Shown here in pieces: positions 11,896 to 22,560 of a stretch of DNA of 64,000 nucleotides (position 1 is its first letter; the number at the start of each line of letters is the position of its first letter). The stretch spans positions 190,736 to 254,735 of the forward strand of contig JXTB01000140.1 in the NCBI GenBank assembly GCA_002914805.1, in the 5' to 3' direction. The stretch comes from Parasponia andersonii (taxonomy: Eukaryota; Streptophyta; Magnoliopsida; Rosales; Cannabaceae). The translations under genes were made by a program, and so were the position numbers. A model generated the notes under the pieces. That model was not told the DNA's origin. It worked only from the letters and a program-made list of their open reading frames with translations, and did no database searches.

Positions 11896-11961
11896 AGTAG
11901 TCAATAATTTGAGTATGTGGTGTGATTATGTTTGCTTATTGTTGATGGAGGTTTTGTCAAT

Positions 11962-12205
11962 AATAAATTTAGAAAATTTTTTTGAGATGTGGCTTGTGTA
12001 AATTGGGTTATTAATCAAAGTAAATAAAAGAGGCAAAGATTTTATAGTGGTTCAGCCCCGAAAAAGATGAGTTTACGTACACTATTTTTCACTATTTTCT
12101 GGAGAATTACAAGAACTCAAAATTATAATGTGTTGTCCGGAAAGAAGAAGAAAACATTATTAAGAATTCCTTAGCTTCTCTAGATTCAGAAAAAATAATC
12201 TATAT
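11962..12205 (+). repeat. left inverted terminal repeat of the composite region
   Basis: Carries landmarks GAGATGTGGCTT, AAAGATTTTATAGTGGTT, CAGCCCCGAAAAAGATG and TTGTCCGGAAAGAAGAAG. The reverse complement of 20487-20730 shows the same landmarks in the same order and spacing. The two copies differ at scattered positions only and diverge sharply after 'aataatctatat'. The motif string resembles the terminal part of plant LTRs. Confidence 0.88.
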
Positions 12206-12433
12206 CCTCCCATCCTCGAAACATTGAACTCCCTTTATATAGATGAGGGTAACTCAATATTCCTAATTGTGAGAATGGGTAACTATACAATCGGGTAATA
12301 CAATTTGAGTAACAATATAATTGGATAATCACTTAAATTAGGTAACTGGTTGAACTCGAAAGAGAAGCTTTTGTTTCTCCTTCCTTATAGGTTACCCGTT
12401 TGACGAAGCAGAGACTAGTCTCCTTTTCTTTCG

Positions 12434-12658
12434 GGTCGCACATAACCTATTCAGAGGAGGTCGCACGTAACTCCTGCGGTGGAGGTCGTACATAACTAAT
12501 TCGAATGAGGTCGCATATAACTTATGCAATGGAGGTCGCATGCAACTTATGTGGTGGAGGTTGTATGCAACCCTTTCGGATGAAGTCGCACGTAACTTAT
12601 GCGATGGAGGTCGCATACAACCCTTTCGGATGAGGTCGCACTTAATCTTACTCATGCG
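12434..12658. repeat. 25-bp tandem array, nine units
   Basis: Units start at 12434, 12459, 12484, 12509, 12534, 12559, 12584, 12609 and 12634, an exact 25-bp period. Each begins with a variant of GGTCGCA followed by 'cataact' or 'caaccc'. The units have diverged from each other by substitutions, but no insertion or deletion shifts the period. The array lies in the left LTR-like region, probably in its upstream control part. The 91-residue open frame that crosses it on the minus strand is an artefact of the period. Confidence 0.9.
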
Positions 12659-13648
12659 CCCTGACATAGGATTTTAAACCGCACAATAATTGCCCCCCAG
12701 CTCTATTAGTTCTTTTAGGAAAAAATGGAGCTTCCTTTTAATGTAAGTGGGTGCGAACTTAAAAAATGCGACATCACGACCTAGACTTGAGATCCTTGAA
12801 GAGTTGAAGAGTCACCAGATCTCAAATCTCACCTTTCTCAAGATCACGCGTACCTTTTTCTGACAGATAAAAATACGTATTGCCTTTTCTAAGAAAAATA
12901 GCAGAACTCGAGGAGACTCAAGGATATCGATGATGTGAACCGTCGTTTTTAAACCAAATCGTTTCAAATTTCAAAAGATACTGATTTAATTTCATAGAAA
13001 ATCAAATCCCACGTAAACTTCGGCTTTTAGATCTAAAAATCAAATACTTTGATCTACAGCTGTGATTTAGCGATGCTCGAGGTATAAATATCGGAAATCA
13101 ATCCGCTTCTGCTTCTTTATTACAGACTCGTTTTCCATCTTTCTAAAAATCCTGAAGTATTACAGAGAAAACCCTATAGCGTCGTTTCGTTCTTCAACTC
13201 GCATAATTCCAGTATCTTCTTCGACAAAGTGTAGACCATATCTCAATTCCTCCGCTTCCGAAGAAAGGTTAGTTCATTCCTTCTCTCTTATTGTTCTTCG
13301 TCTGTTCTCGGAAAAACTCAGTTTCAATTTCTAGGAATAGAAACACATCCCATATTCGGACGAATTGGAATGAGAAATTTTTTTTAGATCCCCCTTTACC
13401 GGTTCATAGAATAGATTCTTACTAAATGGTCAAAGATAAACTCGTGAAAAGAGTTTCTAGGGTCTGATACTCTATTTTATTTTTTGACGAACTGCTCGAA
13501 TAATTTTTATGAATCCGTAGACCAATTAGAAAAAATCGATGAGCTTGCTTGTTAGTACAATCCTAGGGTGAACCCCCAAAATTTACTGGCATAGTGAAAA
13601 TTCTTGATGCTCGCATAGGATTAAATCTATCCGTATTTTTTTTTTCAG

Positions 13649-14340
13649 ATGTCTAGTAGTGAGGATTTTAGGGAAGGGAATGTATTTTCTGGAGAATCTG
13701 ACTCCAGTGTTAGCTCCATAAACCTCGAAGACTACCTTGAGCCAGAACCCGAGGTAGAGATAATAGGGGTCAGGCAAAATAGTCCTCGCATAGGCGACCT
13801 CTCTCAGGACCAGTGGCCTTGACATATCAGGGATACCCCTGCCTTCTTATCAGGCTATTAATACATAGAGGAGAATTGGTCATGTACCAATATAAGGACG
13901 AGCTGCATCTCGAACAAGCTCAGCAAAATCGTGTGCAGCTATAAGATTGCCATACCTCTTCGCCTACCCATGGAATTCAATCGACCACACATACCACTAC
14001 GTGGACTCGCTTCTTTTTCTGAAGCAGTTCTCAAGTATGGTGTCCACCTCCCACTTCATCCGTTTATAAAATCAATTATCGATTACTATAGGGTCGTTCC
14101 TTTCCAACTGACTCCTAATACATATAGATATATGGTAGATTTGTATATACTTTATCACAAACTAGGTTTAGACTCCCCTTCTCCTGAAGAGTTCGCTTGG
14201 TTTTACCAAGTGAAATCAAACCCATCAGATCTTGGCTTCTTTTATGCGAGCAAATGGTTGAACCAGGCAATAAAAACGATCTACGGGGTTCGTAACAATA
14301 TGAGAAAATGGAAAAATTCATTTTTTTCACTTTGATTATG
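13649..14340 (+). mobile_element. gag-like domain of the putative gypsy-type transposon family (PF04195-like), fossil
   Basis: After a polypyrimidine tract and AG at 13648, an acidic Ser/Glu-rich N-terminus is followed by a domain containing FSEAVLKYGVHLPLHPF and PFQLTPNTYRYMVDLYIL. This is the hallmark of the plant 'putative gypsy type transposon' domain that precedes coiled-coil regions in many plant retroelements. It is broken. The assembly gap at 14562 cuts the downstream part, so its original continuation is not visible on this strand; a coiled-coil part of the same type lies inverted at 19.5-20.4 kb. Confidence 0.72.
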
Positions 14341-14561
14341 CGGATAATGGCTTCTTTCAAAATTCCAGTAGGTAGTCTTCCAATTTATTGCCTTTATCTA
14401 TTTTGTTACTTTTATCCTAATCGTATTCGAATGTCATCGTAGACAACAGGGAATGGCCTGGACTTTCCAGGGAGCAGCTCGCAAGGGTGTACAAAATCAA
14501 CAACCTTTATTGAAGAATTTAATTGGAAGGTACTAGGAACTTCCAAAAACTTGGTCGCTTG

Positions 14562-14580
14562 NNNNNNNNNNNNNNNNNNN
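14562..14580. other. assembly gap (19 N)
   Basis: Nineteen undetermined bases separate the gag-like domain from the Tat-like gag and pol. Further N stretches are a single N at 18471, four at 23746-23749 and 274 at 33392-33665. The gap sits exactly where the domain content changes, so continuity here is not proven. Confidence 0.97.
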
Positions 14581-17500
14581 CAATAAGAAAAACAAAAGGA
14601 GTAATGAATAGTTGACGGAGAATCAGCCTAGACCCAAAAAGCAGGAGATTTCAAGAGCTCCTATATGGTTCAACAATCACACTGAGATAAACGCGCCCAT
14701 AGATCATATCTATACAGTCACAAACCAGAAGGAGCGATACCATCAACCGAAACCAATGAAACGGGACAGGGCAAAGCACAACCCCAACAAGTTCTACCGA
14801 TATCACAATGATATTGGGCATGATACCAATAATTGCTATGCCTTGAAGGATAAAATTGAAAGGCTAATTAAAGAGGGGTGACTGCGGCAATAAACCAAGC
14901 AGAACGATGAAAGGCGAAAAGAAAACCAACAGCGACCTCTAAAAATTCAACGCGAAGTCCGAACTATCTTTGGAAGACCGCATGTTGGCGGAGATTCGAA
15001 AAGGACTCAAGATAGGTACTCACGAGAAGCTCAACAACAGCTATTGACTAACGTTATGCATCTTGAGCAGCGACCACGCAAGCTTCAACAAGTACTGGAC
15101 ATGGAAATTACCTTCACAGAATATGATGCAAGGGAAGTCCATTATCCGCATAATGATACATTGGTCATAAAAATTAATTGTGGAAGCATGCAGTTGTGGC
15201 GAGTATTGGTTGATAACGGGAGTACTGTGGACATCTTGTACTACGACGCCTTTAAGAAGATGGGATTGAATGAGAGCGACTTGAAGCTTACCGTCACTCC
15301 AATCTATGGTTTCACTGGTGACAGCCTGATGCCCATGGGCATGATTGAATTAATGGTCAACGTTGGAACCTATCCTAGGGTTTCAACGATAATAACCCAA
15401 TTTTTGGTGGTAGATTGCCCCTCCGCATTCAATGCTATGCTAGAAAGACCAATACTGAGGGAACTTCGAGCCGTCACTTCAATCTACCATCTCACTATGA
15501 AATTCCCGACCTAACACGGGGTAGGCGAGGTGCGAGTAAACCAATATGATGCGAGGACTTGTTATAATAACTCGCTGAAACTCGTAGCAAAGGATGCGAC
15601 GGTTCGCACAATGATGGTCCAGCTGCCAGAGGAAGCGTCAGTTGAAGCATCGAGCAAAGCATCAGTCGAAGCTTCAGTTGAGTCGTCAGACAAAGCATCA
15701 GTCGAAGCTTCAGTTGAGTCGTCAGACAAAGTGCCAGTCGAACCATTAGTTAAAGCGTCAATCGATACGACCAGCGAAGACTTCGATCCTCGAGAAATAG
15801 ACGAAGAGGTCAAAACTGAACCCATTGAAGATCTGGAGGACTTATCATTCGACATGTCTTCCAAGACTTTAAAGATTGGAACAAAGATTCAAGAGTTTGT
15901 GCGAGCATCATTGGTCGCTTTTCTAAAATCTAACTTAGATGTCTTCGCGTGGTGACATTCGGACATGGTGGGGATCGATTCGAGGATCATATACCACCGT
16001 CTTAATATAGATCCAACAAAGAAGCCTGTACGGCAGAAAAGAAGAGCTATGAATCCAGAGCGTTACGTCGCATTAAAAGAAGAGGTGGAGAAACTGCTCG
16101 AAATTGGATTCATAAGAGAATCTTTTTATCCTGACTGGCTTGCAAACCCGGTTTTGGTGAAAAAACTCAATGGGAAGTGGAGAACGTGTATAGATTTCAC
16201 CGATCTCAACAAAGCATGCCCGAAGGATAGCTTCTCTCTTTCGAGAATCGACCAGCTAGTAGATGCAATATCGGGGCATGAACTCTTAAGTTTCATGGAC
16301 GCGTATTCTGGATATAATCAAATCCCCATGTACGAGCTAGATGAGGAGCATACCTCGTTCATCACAGATCGAGAATTATACTGCTATAAAAAGATGCCCT
16401 TCGAACTTGTCAACGCAGGAGTGACCTACCAGCGTCTTGTCAATATGATGTTTACAAAATAAATTGGCAAGACAATAGAGGTATACGTCGACGACATGCT
16501 GGTGAAGTCAGAGAAAGCTGAAGATCACATCAAGCACCTTGATGAGATGCTCAAAATTCTCTGGAAATATCAAATGAAGCTGAATCCCCAGAAGTATGCG
16601 TTCGAGGTAGGATCTAGAAAATTTCTAGGTTTTATGGTCAATCAACGAGGTATTGAAGCGAACCCTCAGAAGATACAAGCGTTGATTGATATGCAATCTC
16701 CTCGTAAACCCAAGGATGTGCAGAACCTAGTAGGAAGAGTTGCTGTACTAAGTCGGTTTGTATCCAGATCAATCGATAAATGCCAACCTTTCATTGAAGT
16801 GTTGAAAGGATCAAGGAAGTTCAAATGGACGAAAGAATATGAGCAGGCATTCCAAGAGTTAAAAAAGCACTTGGGTTCTCCTCCACTCTTGTCGAAGCCA
16901 AACATAGGAGAAAAATTTTGCTTATATCTCGCTGTTTCCAAATATGCGAAGAGTGCTGCATTAATTCATGAGGAGGAAAATATACAACGACCTATCTATT
17001 ATGTAAGTAAAAGGTTACTTGATACCGAAACTAGGTATCCAGAGATGGAAAAATTGGCGCTAACCTTATTTTCATGCTCATTCCATCAGGGTTTTCACGA
17101 ATTTTCCGTTGAAATAGGTTCTACAGAAACCTGAGGTATCAGGACGGCTGCTTAAGTAGGCTATTGAATTGAGTCAATTTGACATCAATTTTCAACCTCG
17201 CACTGCCATAAAGGGTCAGGCCCTCGCAGATTTTGTTGCAGAATTTACATATGATGTCGATCTTCCCATAGGAGTACTCGAAAAACCTGCTTCAGATATA
17301 TCAAGGTTATGGAAACTTTATGTTGATGGGTCATCGCATGAAAACGGAGCAGGTGCGGGCCTAGTTTTAATCAGTCCTAAAGGGCACAACATTCATTGTG
17401 CGCTTCGCTTCAAGTTCCCAGCGTCGAATAATGAGGCTGAATATGAAGCACTGATAGCTGGGCTAAAGCTTACACAGGAAATGAAGGTCGAGATGATTGA

Positions 17501-18730
17501 AGTGTACAGCGACTCCTAGCTGGTCGTTTGTCAGGTTAAGGACGATTACCAAGCAAGAGGGGAGAGAATGATGACCTATTTACAGAAGGTACAACAATTG
17601 ATCTTAACATTCACTGCTTATAATATTCAGCTTCTTTCTCGCATTGAAAATATCCGGGCAGATGCACTTGCTAAGCTCGCTTCAACGAAAGATGCAGAGT
17701 TGTTGAAGGTAGTTCTTGTTGAATTTCTTGTATCACCAAGCATCGAGGTCAAACCCCAAGTAACTATGCCAGTTGACGAAAAACCATCGTGGATGGATCC
17801 TATAATGCAATATATACAAAATGACGATCTTCCTGAGAGCAAATATGATGCAAAGCGACTCTGCATGAAGGCAGCCCGCTATATCATCCACGATGAGACG
17901 CTTTATCGAAGAAGTTTTAGCTCGCCATTATTATTATGTGTCAATGATGAAAAAGCACGCTATATTATGAGGAAAATTCATGAAGGAATATGTGGAAATC
18001 ATTCTGGGGGGCAAGCACTTGCAAACAAGATTCTTCGACAATGGTATTTTTGGCCGACTATGAAGAAGGATACATTGGAATTTGCTAGGAGGTGTTATGA
18101 ATGTCAACGATTTGTGACTACTCCTAGAAAACCACATGTTCCTTTAACTACAATGACTAGTCCATGACTATTTGCTGTTTGGGAAATTGATATTATCGGG
18201 ATGCTTCCATTAGCACGAGGAGATTTGAAGTATGCAGTGGTCGCAGTCGATTATTTTACAAAATGGACGGAAGCTGAGGCTTTAAGCACCATTTCTGCAA
18301 AGAAGATGATAGATTTTGTTTACAAATCTATAATCTGCCGTTCTGGTATACCACATACTATAATTTCTGATAATGGAAAACAATTCGACCGTGATGAGTT
18401 CTGTGACTTCTGCAACAACCTGGGCATCAAGAAAAATTTCTCTGCTGTTGTTCATCTGCAAGCCAATGGGNAACTCAATTTTTTAGAAGAAAGGCGTGAA
18501 CAATCTCAACTTCGAATTGCATCATATCAACAACACACTACTCGACATTATAACTCCAAAGTCAAAAGTAGACATTTTGAAGTTGGTGATCTTGTCCTTC
18601 GAAGAGTTCTACCTAATAATAAAGAGCATAGTGCTGGTGTATTTGGACCTTCCTGGGAAGGGTCTTATGTTATTGATAACGTCATTCGACCTGGGACATA
18701 CAACCTAGGTCGCATCGGTGGATAAAAAAT
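14581..18730 (+). mobile_element. Tat-like Ty3/Gypsy gag-pol fossil
   Basis: Parts in order: a gag zinc-knuckle region with FYRYHNDIGHDTNNCYALKD (about 14.8 kb); an aspartic protease with VDNGSTVDILYYDAF (about 15.2 kb); reverse transcriptase with WRTCIDFTDLNKACPKD and YVDDML (about 16.0-16.6 kb); RNase H with LYVDGSSHENGAGAG and NNEAEYEALI (about 17.3-17.5 kb); integrase with an HHCC zinc finger ending CYECQRF and a DDE core with VVAVDYFTKWTEAEAL and ISDNGKQF (about 17.9-18.5 kb). The 'HNDxGHDTNxC' knuckle and this order fit the plant Tat lineage. The copy is broken (roughly five to ten interruptions plus one N) and no direct LTR pair was found. Confidence 0.88.
15650..15728 (+). repeat. 36-bp in-frame tandem repeat between protease and reverse transcriptase
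   Basis: Two full units and a partial one encode a 12-residue Ala/Ser/Val/Glu-rich repeat of the type ASVEASVESSDK. The period is a multiple of three, so the reading frame is preserved. It lies in a presumably flexible acidic linker of the Tat-like polyprotein. Confidence 0.85.
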
Positions 18731-19483
18731 CGAACATGCTTGGAATGCAGAACAACTTTGTCATTATTATCAATTAATCTTCATGTTTATCTTCCATGTG
18801 ATTTCAACGGCTTATTGTATCTTCGTTATTTTGTCATTCGACATCGTTTGTTAATAATATTTATTCGGCTATTACTTCAACTTCGTTTGGTTCGTCTTTT
18901 TATAGTTTTATGGCAGTTTTCGGACACCATAAAACTCGGGAGGCAGTGGGATCAGAATTTATCTCCTACTTGTTTCCTAAGGGACTATGCAAAACGTCTA
19001 TTTAGAGGAGATGGAGTTTTAGATCGTCGAAGTATCTAAAATTCCTTAAAATCCTAGGAATTTCTCCTCACTTCATGTCTCAGTATGTCGTATTACGCAA
19101 TTTCCCTCCTCGAACAAAAAAGTACTAAGCCAAACGTTCATTGGTCGATGTGATATATTATTATATCCTATTTTGCCATGGAACTTTTGAAAAACAGTTT
19201 TGAGTTTGCATCGCTCGTATGTGCTATTTTCTTAAGCAACCTAACCTATCCTAACACTTAAAACTCGTTTTAAGTTAGTTAGATTCAAATAGCAAAAAGT
19301 GTACTAATCAGTCACTTAGTGATTGACTACTTGGTTAAAATTAGTGTTGTGTTTTTATTATTTTGCAGGAATCTGACAGGGAAAAGATAATATTCATTAA
19401 AGAATTTTCGCACCCGTACATAAGCAGAGAGGAAGGGGGACCAAGCCCGCATTATTCTAAAAATAATAAAAAAAATATAAGTA

Positions 19484-20379
19484 TTATGGGGAAGTGCTCG
19501 CACCGCCATTTCCAACTTTGGCAGTATCCTCCTTCCAACTCTGGACAAGCTCAACCACGTCCTCGCCAAGGATGGAGAAGTCAAAGTTCGGATGCTCGCA
19601 GAAGATGTTAAAAATGATGGTCGATGAGGCGATGTCACTAGCTTTATCTTCGAGCTCCTTGACTTCAGTTGCCTTGAACTCTTCGATAGCTTTGTGAACT
19701 ACCTCTGTTGTCGCCTCCCTCATGCGATCCGGATACTCAGAGATGGTTTTCTCGAGCTCTTTGACTTTCTCCTCGAGGTTCTTCTTCTCGAGCTTCTCCT
19801 GGGCTAGGCCTTCAAGCAGCTGCTGCCTCTTCAAATCAAAGGCTGTTTTCTCCTCTTTCCGAGCTTTCTCCGATTTCTCGAATGCTTGGGTTATCTCTTT
19901 AACTTTTTCGGTCTTCTCCAAGCATTCGAGGACCAGGTCATGTATCAGAACAGCAGTAGCCGCGGTCTAAAAAATCTAATCATTAATACCAAGAAATAAT
20001 ACATTTTGAGGAGAGAATAAAAGGTACTTACATTGGCCAGCATCCTCATCGCAGAGCCAAAAGCAATCTTGGCAGATCATCGCTTCATCCGCTCCCAGTC
20101 TTCCTCAGAAGTGAAACGATCAATGAAAGCTGTGCTCATACCAGCCTTCTCTGATAATTGATTGAGGAGCGAGAAGAGCTCCCCATCCTTATCTGCCAGG
20201 ATCGGTTCCGAAGAGGTGGCAGTCTTTTTGGATGGTTCAGAATGGCTCGTTGTCTGAGGCTGTGGAGGAGGCGAGCTTGCTGGGACGTCCTCGAAGGCAA
20301 CTTTTCTTCTTTTGGAGTTGTCGACCTTCTCTTTCTCTTTCGATGACGGAGTGCTCTCGGGTATCTTGGATTTTGCCAT
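19484..20379 (-). mobile_element. antisense coiled-coil reading frame of the retroelement (fossil part)
   Basis: Read on the minus strand, the N-terminal part (from 20379) is rich in Ser, Pro and Lys (MAKSKIPESTPSSKEKEK) and the C-terminal part is a long heptad-like coiled coil (EKLEKKNLEEKVKELEKTIS) ending in an acidic segment, FDFSILGEDVVELVQSW. A short intron-like interval separates the two parts. Plant Tat-lineage Gypsy elements are known to carry extra antisense frames downstream of pol. The same architecture (low-complexity region then coiled coil) follows the gag-like domain in the GC-rich element at 48-50 kb, so it may instead be the inverted 3' half of a second gag-like gene. It is nearly open, with few breaks. 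Confidence 0.68.
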
Positions 20380-20486
20380 GGACCCGAGAGTGGAGGGTGG
20401 TGCTCACAGGCCGCTACCGATAACTATCTCTGTACAGATTTGTCAGTGAGCGAAGTGATATAATACAATGATATTTAGAAAATATA

Positions 20487-20730
20487 TATATAGATTATTT
20501 TTTCCGAATCTAGAGAAGTTAAGGAATTCTTAAGACTATTTTCTTCTTCTTTCCGGACAACATATTGTAATTTTGAGTTCTTGTAATTCTAAAAAAAATA
20601 GTGAAAAACAGTGGACGTAAGCCCATCTTTTTCGGGGCTAAATCACTATAAAATCTTTGCCTCTTTTATTTATTTTAATTAATAACCCAATTTACATAAG
20701 CCACATCTCGTAATTTTTTCTAAATGTATT
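20487..20730 (-). repeat. right inverted terminal repeat of the composite region
   Basis: This is the inverted counterpart of 11962-12205, with the same CAGCCCC/GGGGCTA, TTTCCGGACAACA and AGCCACATCTC landmarks in reverse-complement order. Immediately inside it, on the minus strand, the antisense coiled-coil frame begins. Confidence 0.88.
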
Positions 20731-21490
20731 GTTTACCTTGTACATTTAGTAATTATTCAATTTTGCTGAATTGTGTGTATCTAAATATTCATTATAATGC
20801 TACGGGACACTTTAAGGTTGTGCTCACCACATGAGATATCAGTTTCTTATAAAAGACAAAATGATACTTCAAATAAGACAGGATACGAGATCTAATATAT
20901 TAACTTTAATCATCTATAAAAAAATTGATACCGCATATATAGTGTTAGGCACATTTAAGGTGCCAGTATTATTTTTGAATATAAGGTATTAATCAAATAA
21001 ACATATACATACAAACATTGGAATAGAACTTAAATAGATTTAATGCGAACAACATTGTGATCATTAAATAAAGCAAATTGAGTATAAATTTTGATATTAT
21101 ATTCAGATATGAAATATAATTTTGTGCATTCCAAGTAATTTAATTTATGCAAGTAATTATTAACATTAATTCAGGGACATAAACGTGAACGCAGATAATG
21201 TTTGATTTCCAATAAAGGCCGCTTAATATATAGAGGCATTTAAAATCAAAATAAGTATACACAAGAAGTAATATACCTAATTTATATTTCGAGAAAACGT
21301 GTCTAGCTTTTAAATGCTGGTTCATGTTTTCTACCAGATTTTATTAGGAGATAAAATATCATTTTTTTTTTCCCTTTCCTTTTCTTATAGTGATAGATGC
21401 TTTCGACCGGCTGTCTCCCTTCAAAATGATAAATGATGGATCCTTCCATTCCTTGTTTATTTTTCGGGATTTCGGTAGTTTGATGTGACT
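20731..21490. other. AT-rich intergenic DNA, no gene seen
   Basis: No coding sequence, RNA gene or clear repeat is visible. The stretch separates the inverted repeat from the next ABCB flank copy. The 61-residue minus-strand frame near 21.2 kb has no recognisable features. Confidence 0.5.
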
Positions 21491-21499
21491 CTAGCGGTT

Positions 21500-21910
21500 A
21501 AGATTCATAATACGCATAAATAAAACAGGAACTCGATGTGTGTCATGTAAACTATGATTATATTGAGGCGCGTAAAGCCGTATAGAATATTTGTACATAT
21601 GTTCCAAAAGTAGTGGGAAAATCTTATGAATATCTCTTACACCTACTTATACGTTTAAATAAGTAATCGAACCTGTTTGCTTGTTCATGTGAGGTTATAC
21701 ATGATATTTTGTACATTCTATGTGCTTGAGATATTCATAAGCTTACTCGACCATCAAAGCAATATATTGAGACTAACAAATACATCATCGCTCTGAAAAT
21801 CACAGGCTATTGATTACACAATCCAATAATATGGTTATTTTATCCATACAGAAATATATTTAGCTAGATAGCCGAAAGCGTTAATTAAGGTTCCTCTCTC
21901 TCGTTCTCCC
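21500..21910 (+). other. ABCB 5' flank copy without its gene
   Basis: Matches 51180-51600, the region leading into the plus-strand ABCB pseudogene, over about 400 bases. Landmarks include ACTCGATGTGTGTCATG, TTCCAAAAGTAGTGGG, CACCTACTTATAC and a terminal 'aaggttcctctctctcg'. The two then diverge, and no exon 1 follows here. Confidence 0.72.
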
Positions 21911-22560
21911 TACCACTTTTTATAGTAATTAGCCGATCGATTCATTAGTTACGATAATTGGGAATTTTGTTGTTTTTCTTTATTTTTTTAAAATCAAACA
22001 TTTATTACAAATTAAAAAAAAATATTCAATTACTTATTCTTATTACTATGTTTGTTTATAGAAACATTGAGTTTTATATTCATTCTCCTAGGTCCTCATA
22101 AGTGAGAAAAGTAGCTCAATCTCTTATAAATTCATAATATGAGACTTGATTGACACCTAACAATAACGACCTTTTCAAACTTTAGGTCAATCTTTACAAT
22201 ATTGTTACAACCTTTTCAAACTTTAGGCCAAGCTTTATAATATTATTACATCTTTTTCTGATTTTAGGCCAAGCTTTAAATTTGTCCCATTTTAACCCTA
22301 GTTAGAACTCACTTTACTTGTTCCAGCTGGGAAGCATTAGTTTTCTTCAAAATGTTGACATGATATAATAGTATGGGGAACATGTTTGATCATGAACTGT
22401 ATCTAGTCATTGTTTAATTAAATAATACATGTGAATTGCTTATAATATTAGTATATCTAGTAATTCACAGCATTGTAAAACATACATATATAAATTGGTA
22501 ATAGATATTGACTCCAGTCAAAGATTTCGGGCTAAAATACTACTCTTAAACACACAAGGC
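21911..22560. other. intergenic DNA with a 41-bp tandem repeat, no gene seen
   Basis: AT-rich sequence with no coding potential that I recognise. Its only structure is the tandem repeat at 22169-22283. It ends at the CACTA-type terminus at 22561. Confidence 0.5.
22169..22283. repeat. 41-bp tandem repeat, about 2.8 units
   Basis: Units start at 22169, 22210 and 22251. They share CCTTTTCAAACTTTAGG in the first two copies and TTTTAGGCCAAGCTTTA in the last two. The third unit is partial and more diverged. Confidence 0.88.

Larger units (their letters stand above)
11962..20730. mobile_element. composite LTR-retroelement region bounded by 244-bp inverted repeats (fossil)
   Basis: The two ends (11962-12205 and 20487-20730) are inverted copies of one sequence. 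Between them lie, in order: a 25-bp tandem array; a gag-like domain of the putative gypsy-type transposon family on the plus strand (about 13.65-14.34 kb); a 19-base assembly gap; a Tat-like Gypsy gag zinc knuckle and pol on the plus strand (about 14.6-18.7 kb); and a coiled-coil reading frame on the minus strand (about 20.38-19.48 kb). Ordinary LTRs should be direct, so this is either two oppositely oriented copies of one element with a Gypsy element between them, or an assembly join. The retroelement is broken in many places and looks old. Confidence 0.7.

Noticed and set aside
12434-12658. CRISPR-like regular array
   Set aside because: Units are contiguous with no unique spacers, and the context is a plant retroelement.
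12392-12667. 91-residue open frame on the minus strand
   Set aside because: It runs through the 25-bp tandem array and its protein repeat follows from the array; no independent coding evidence.
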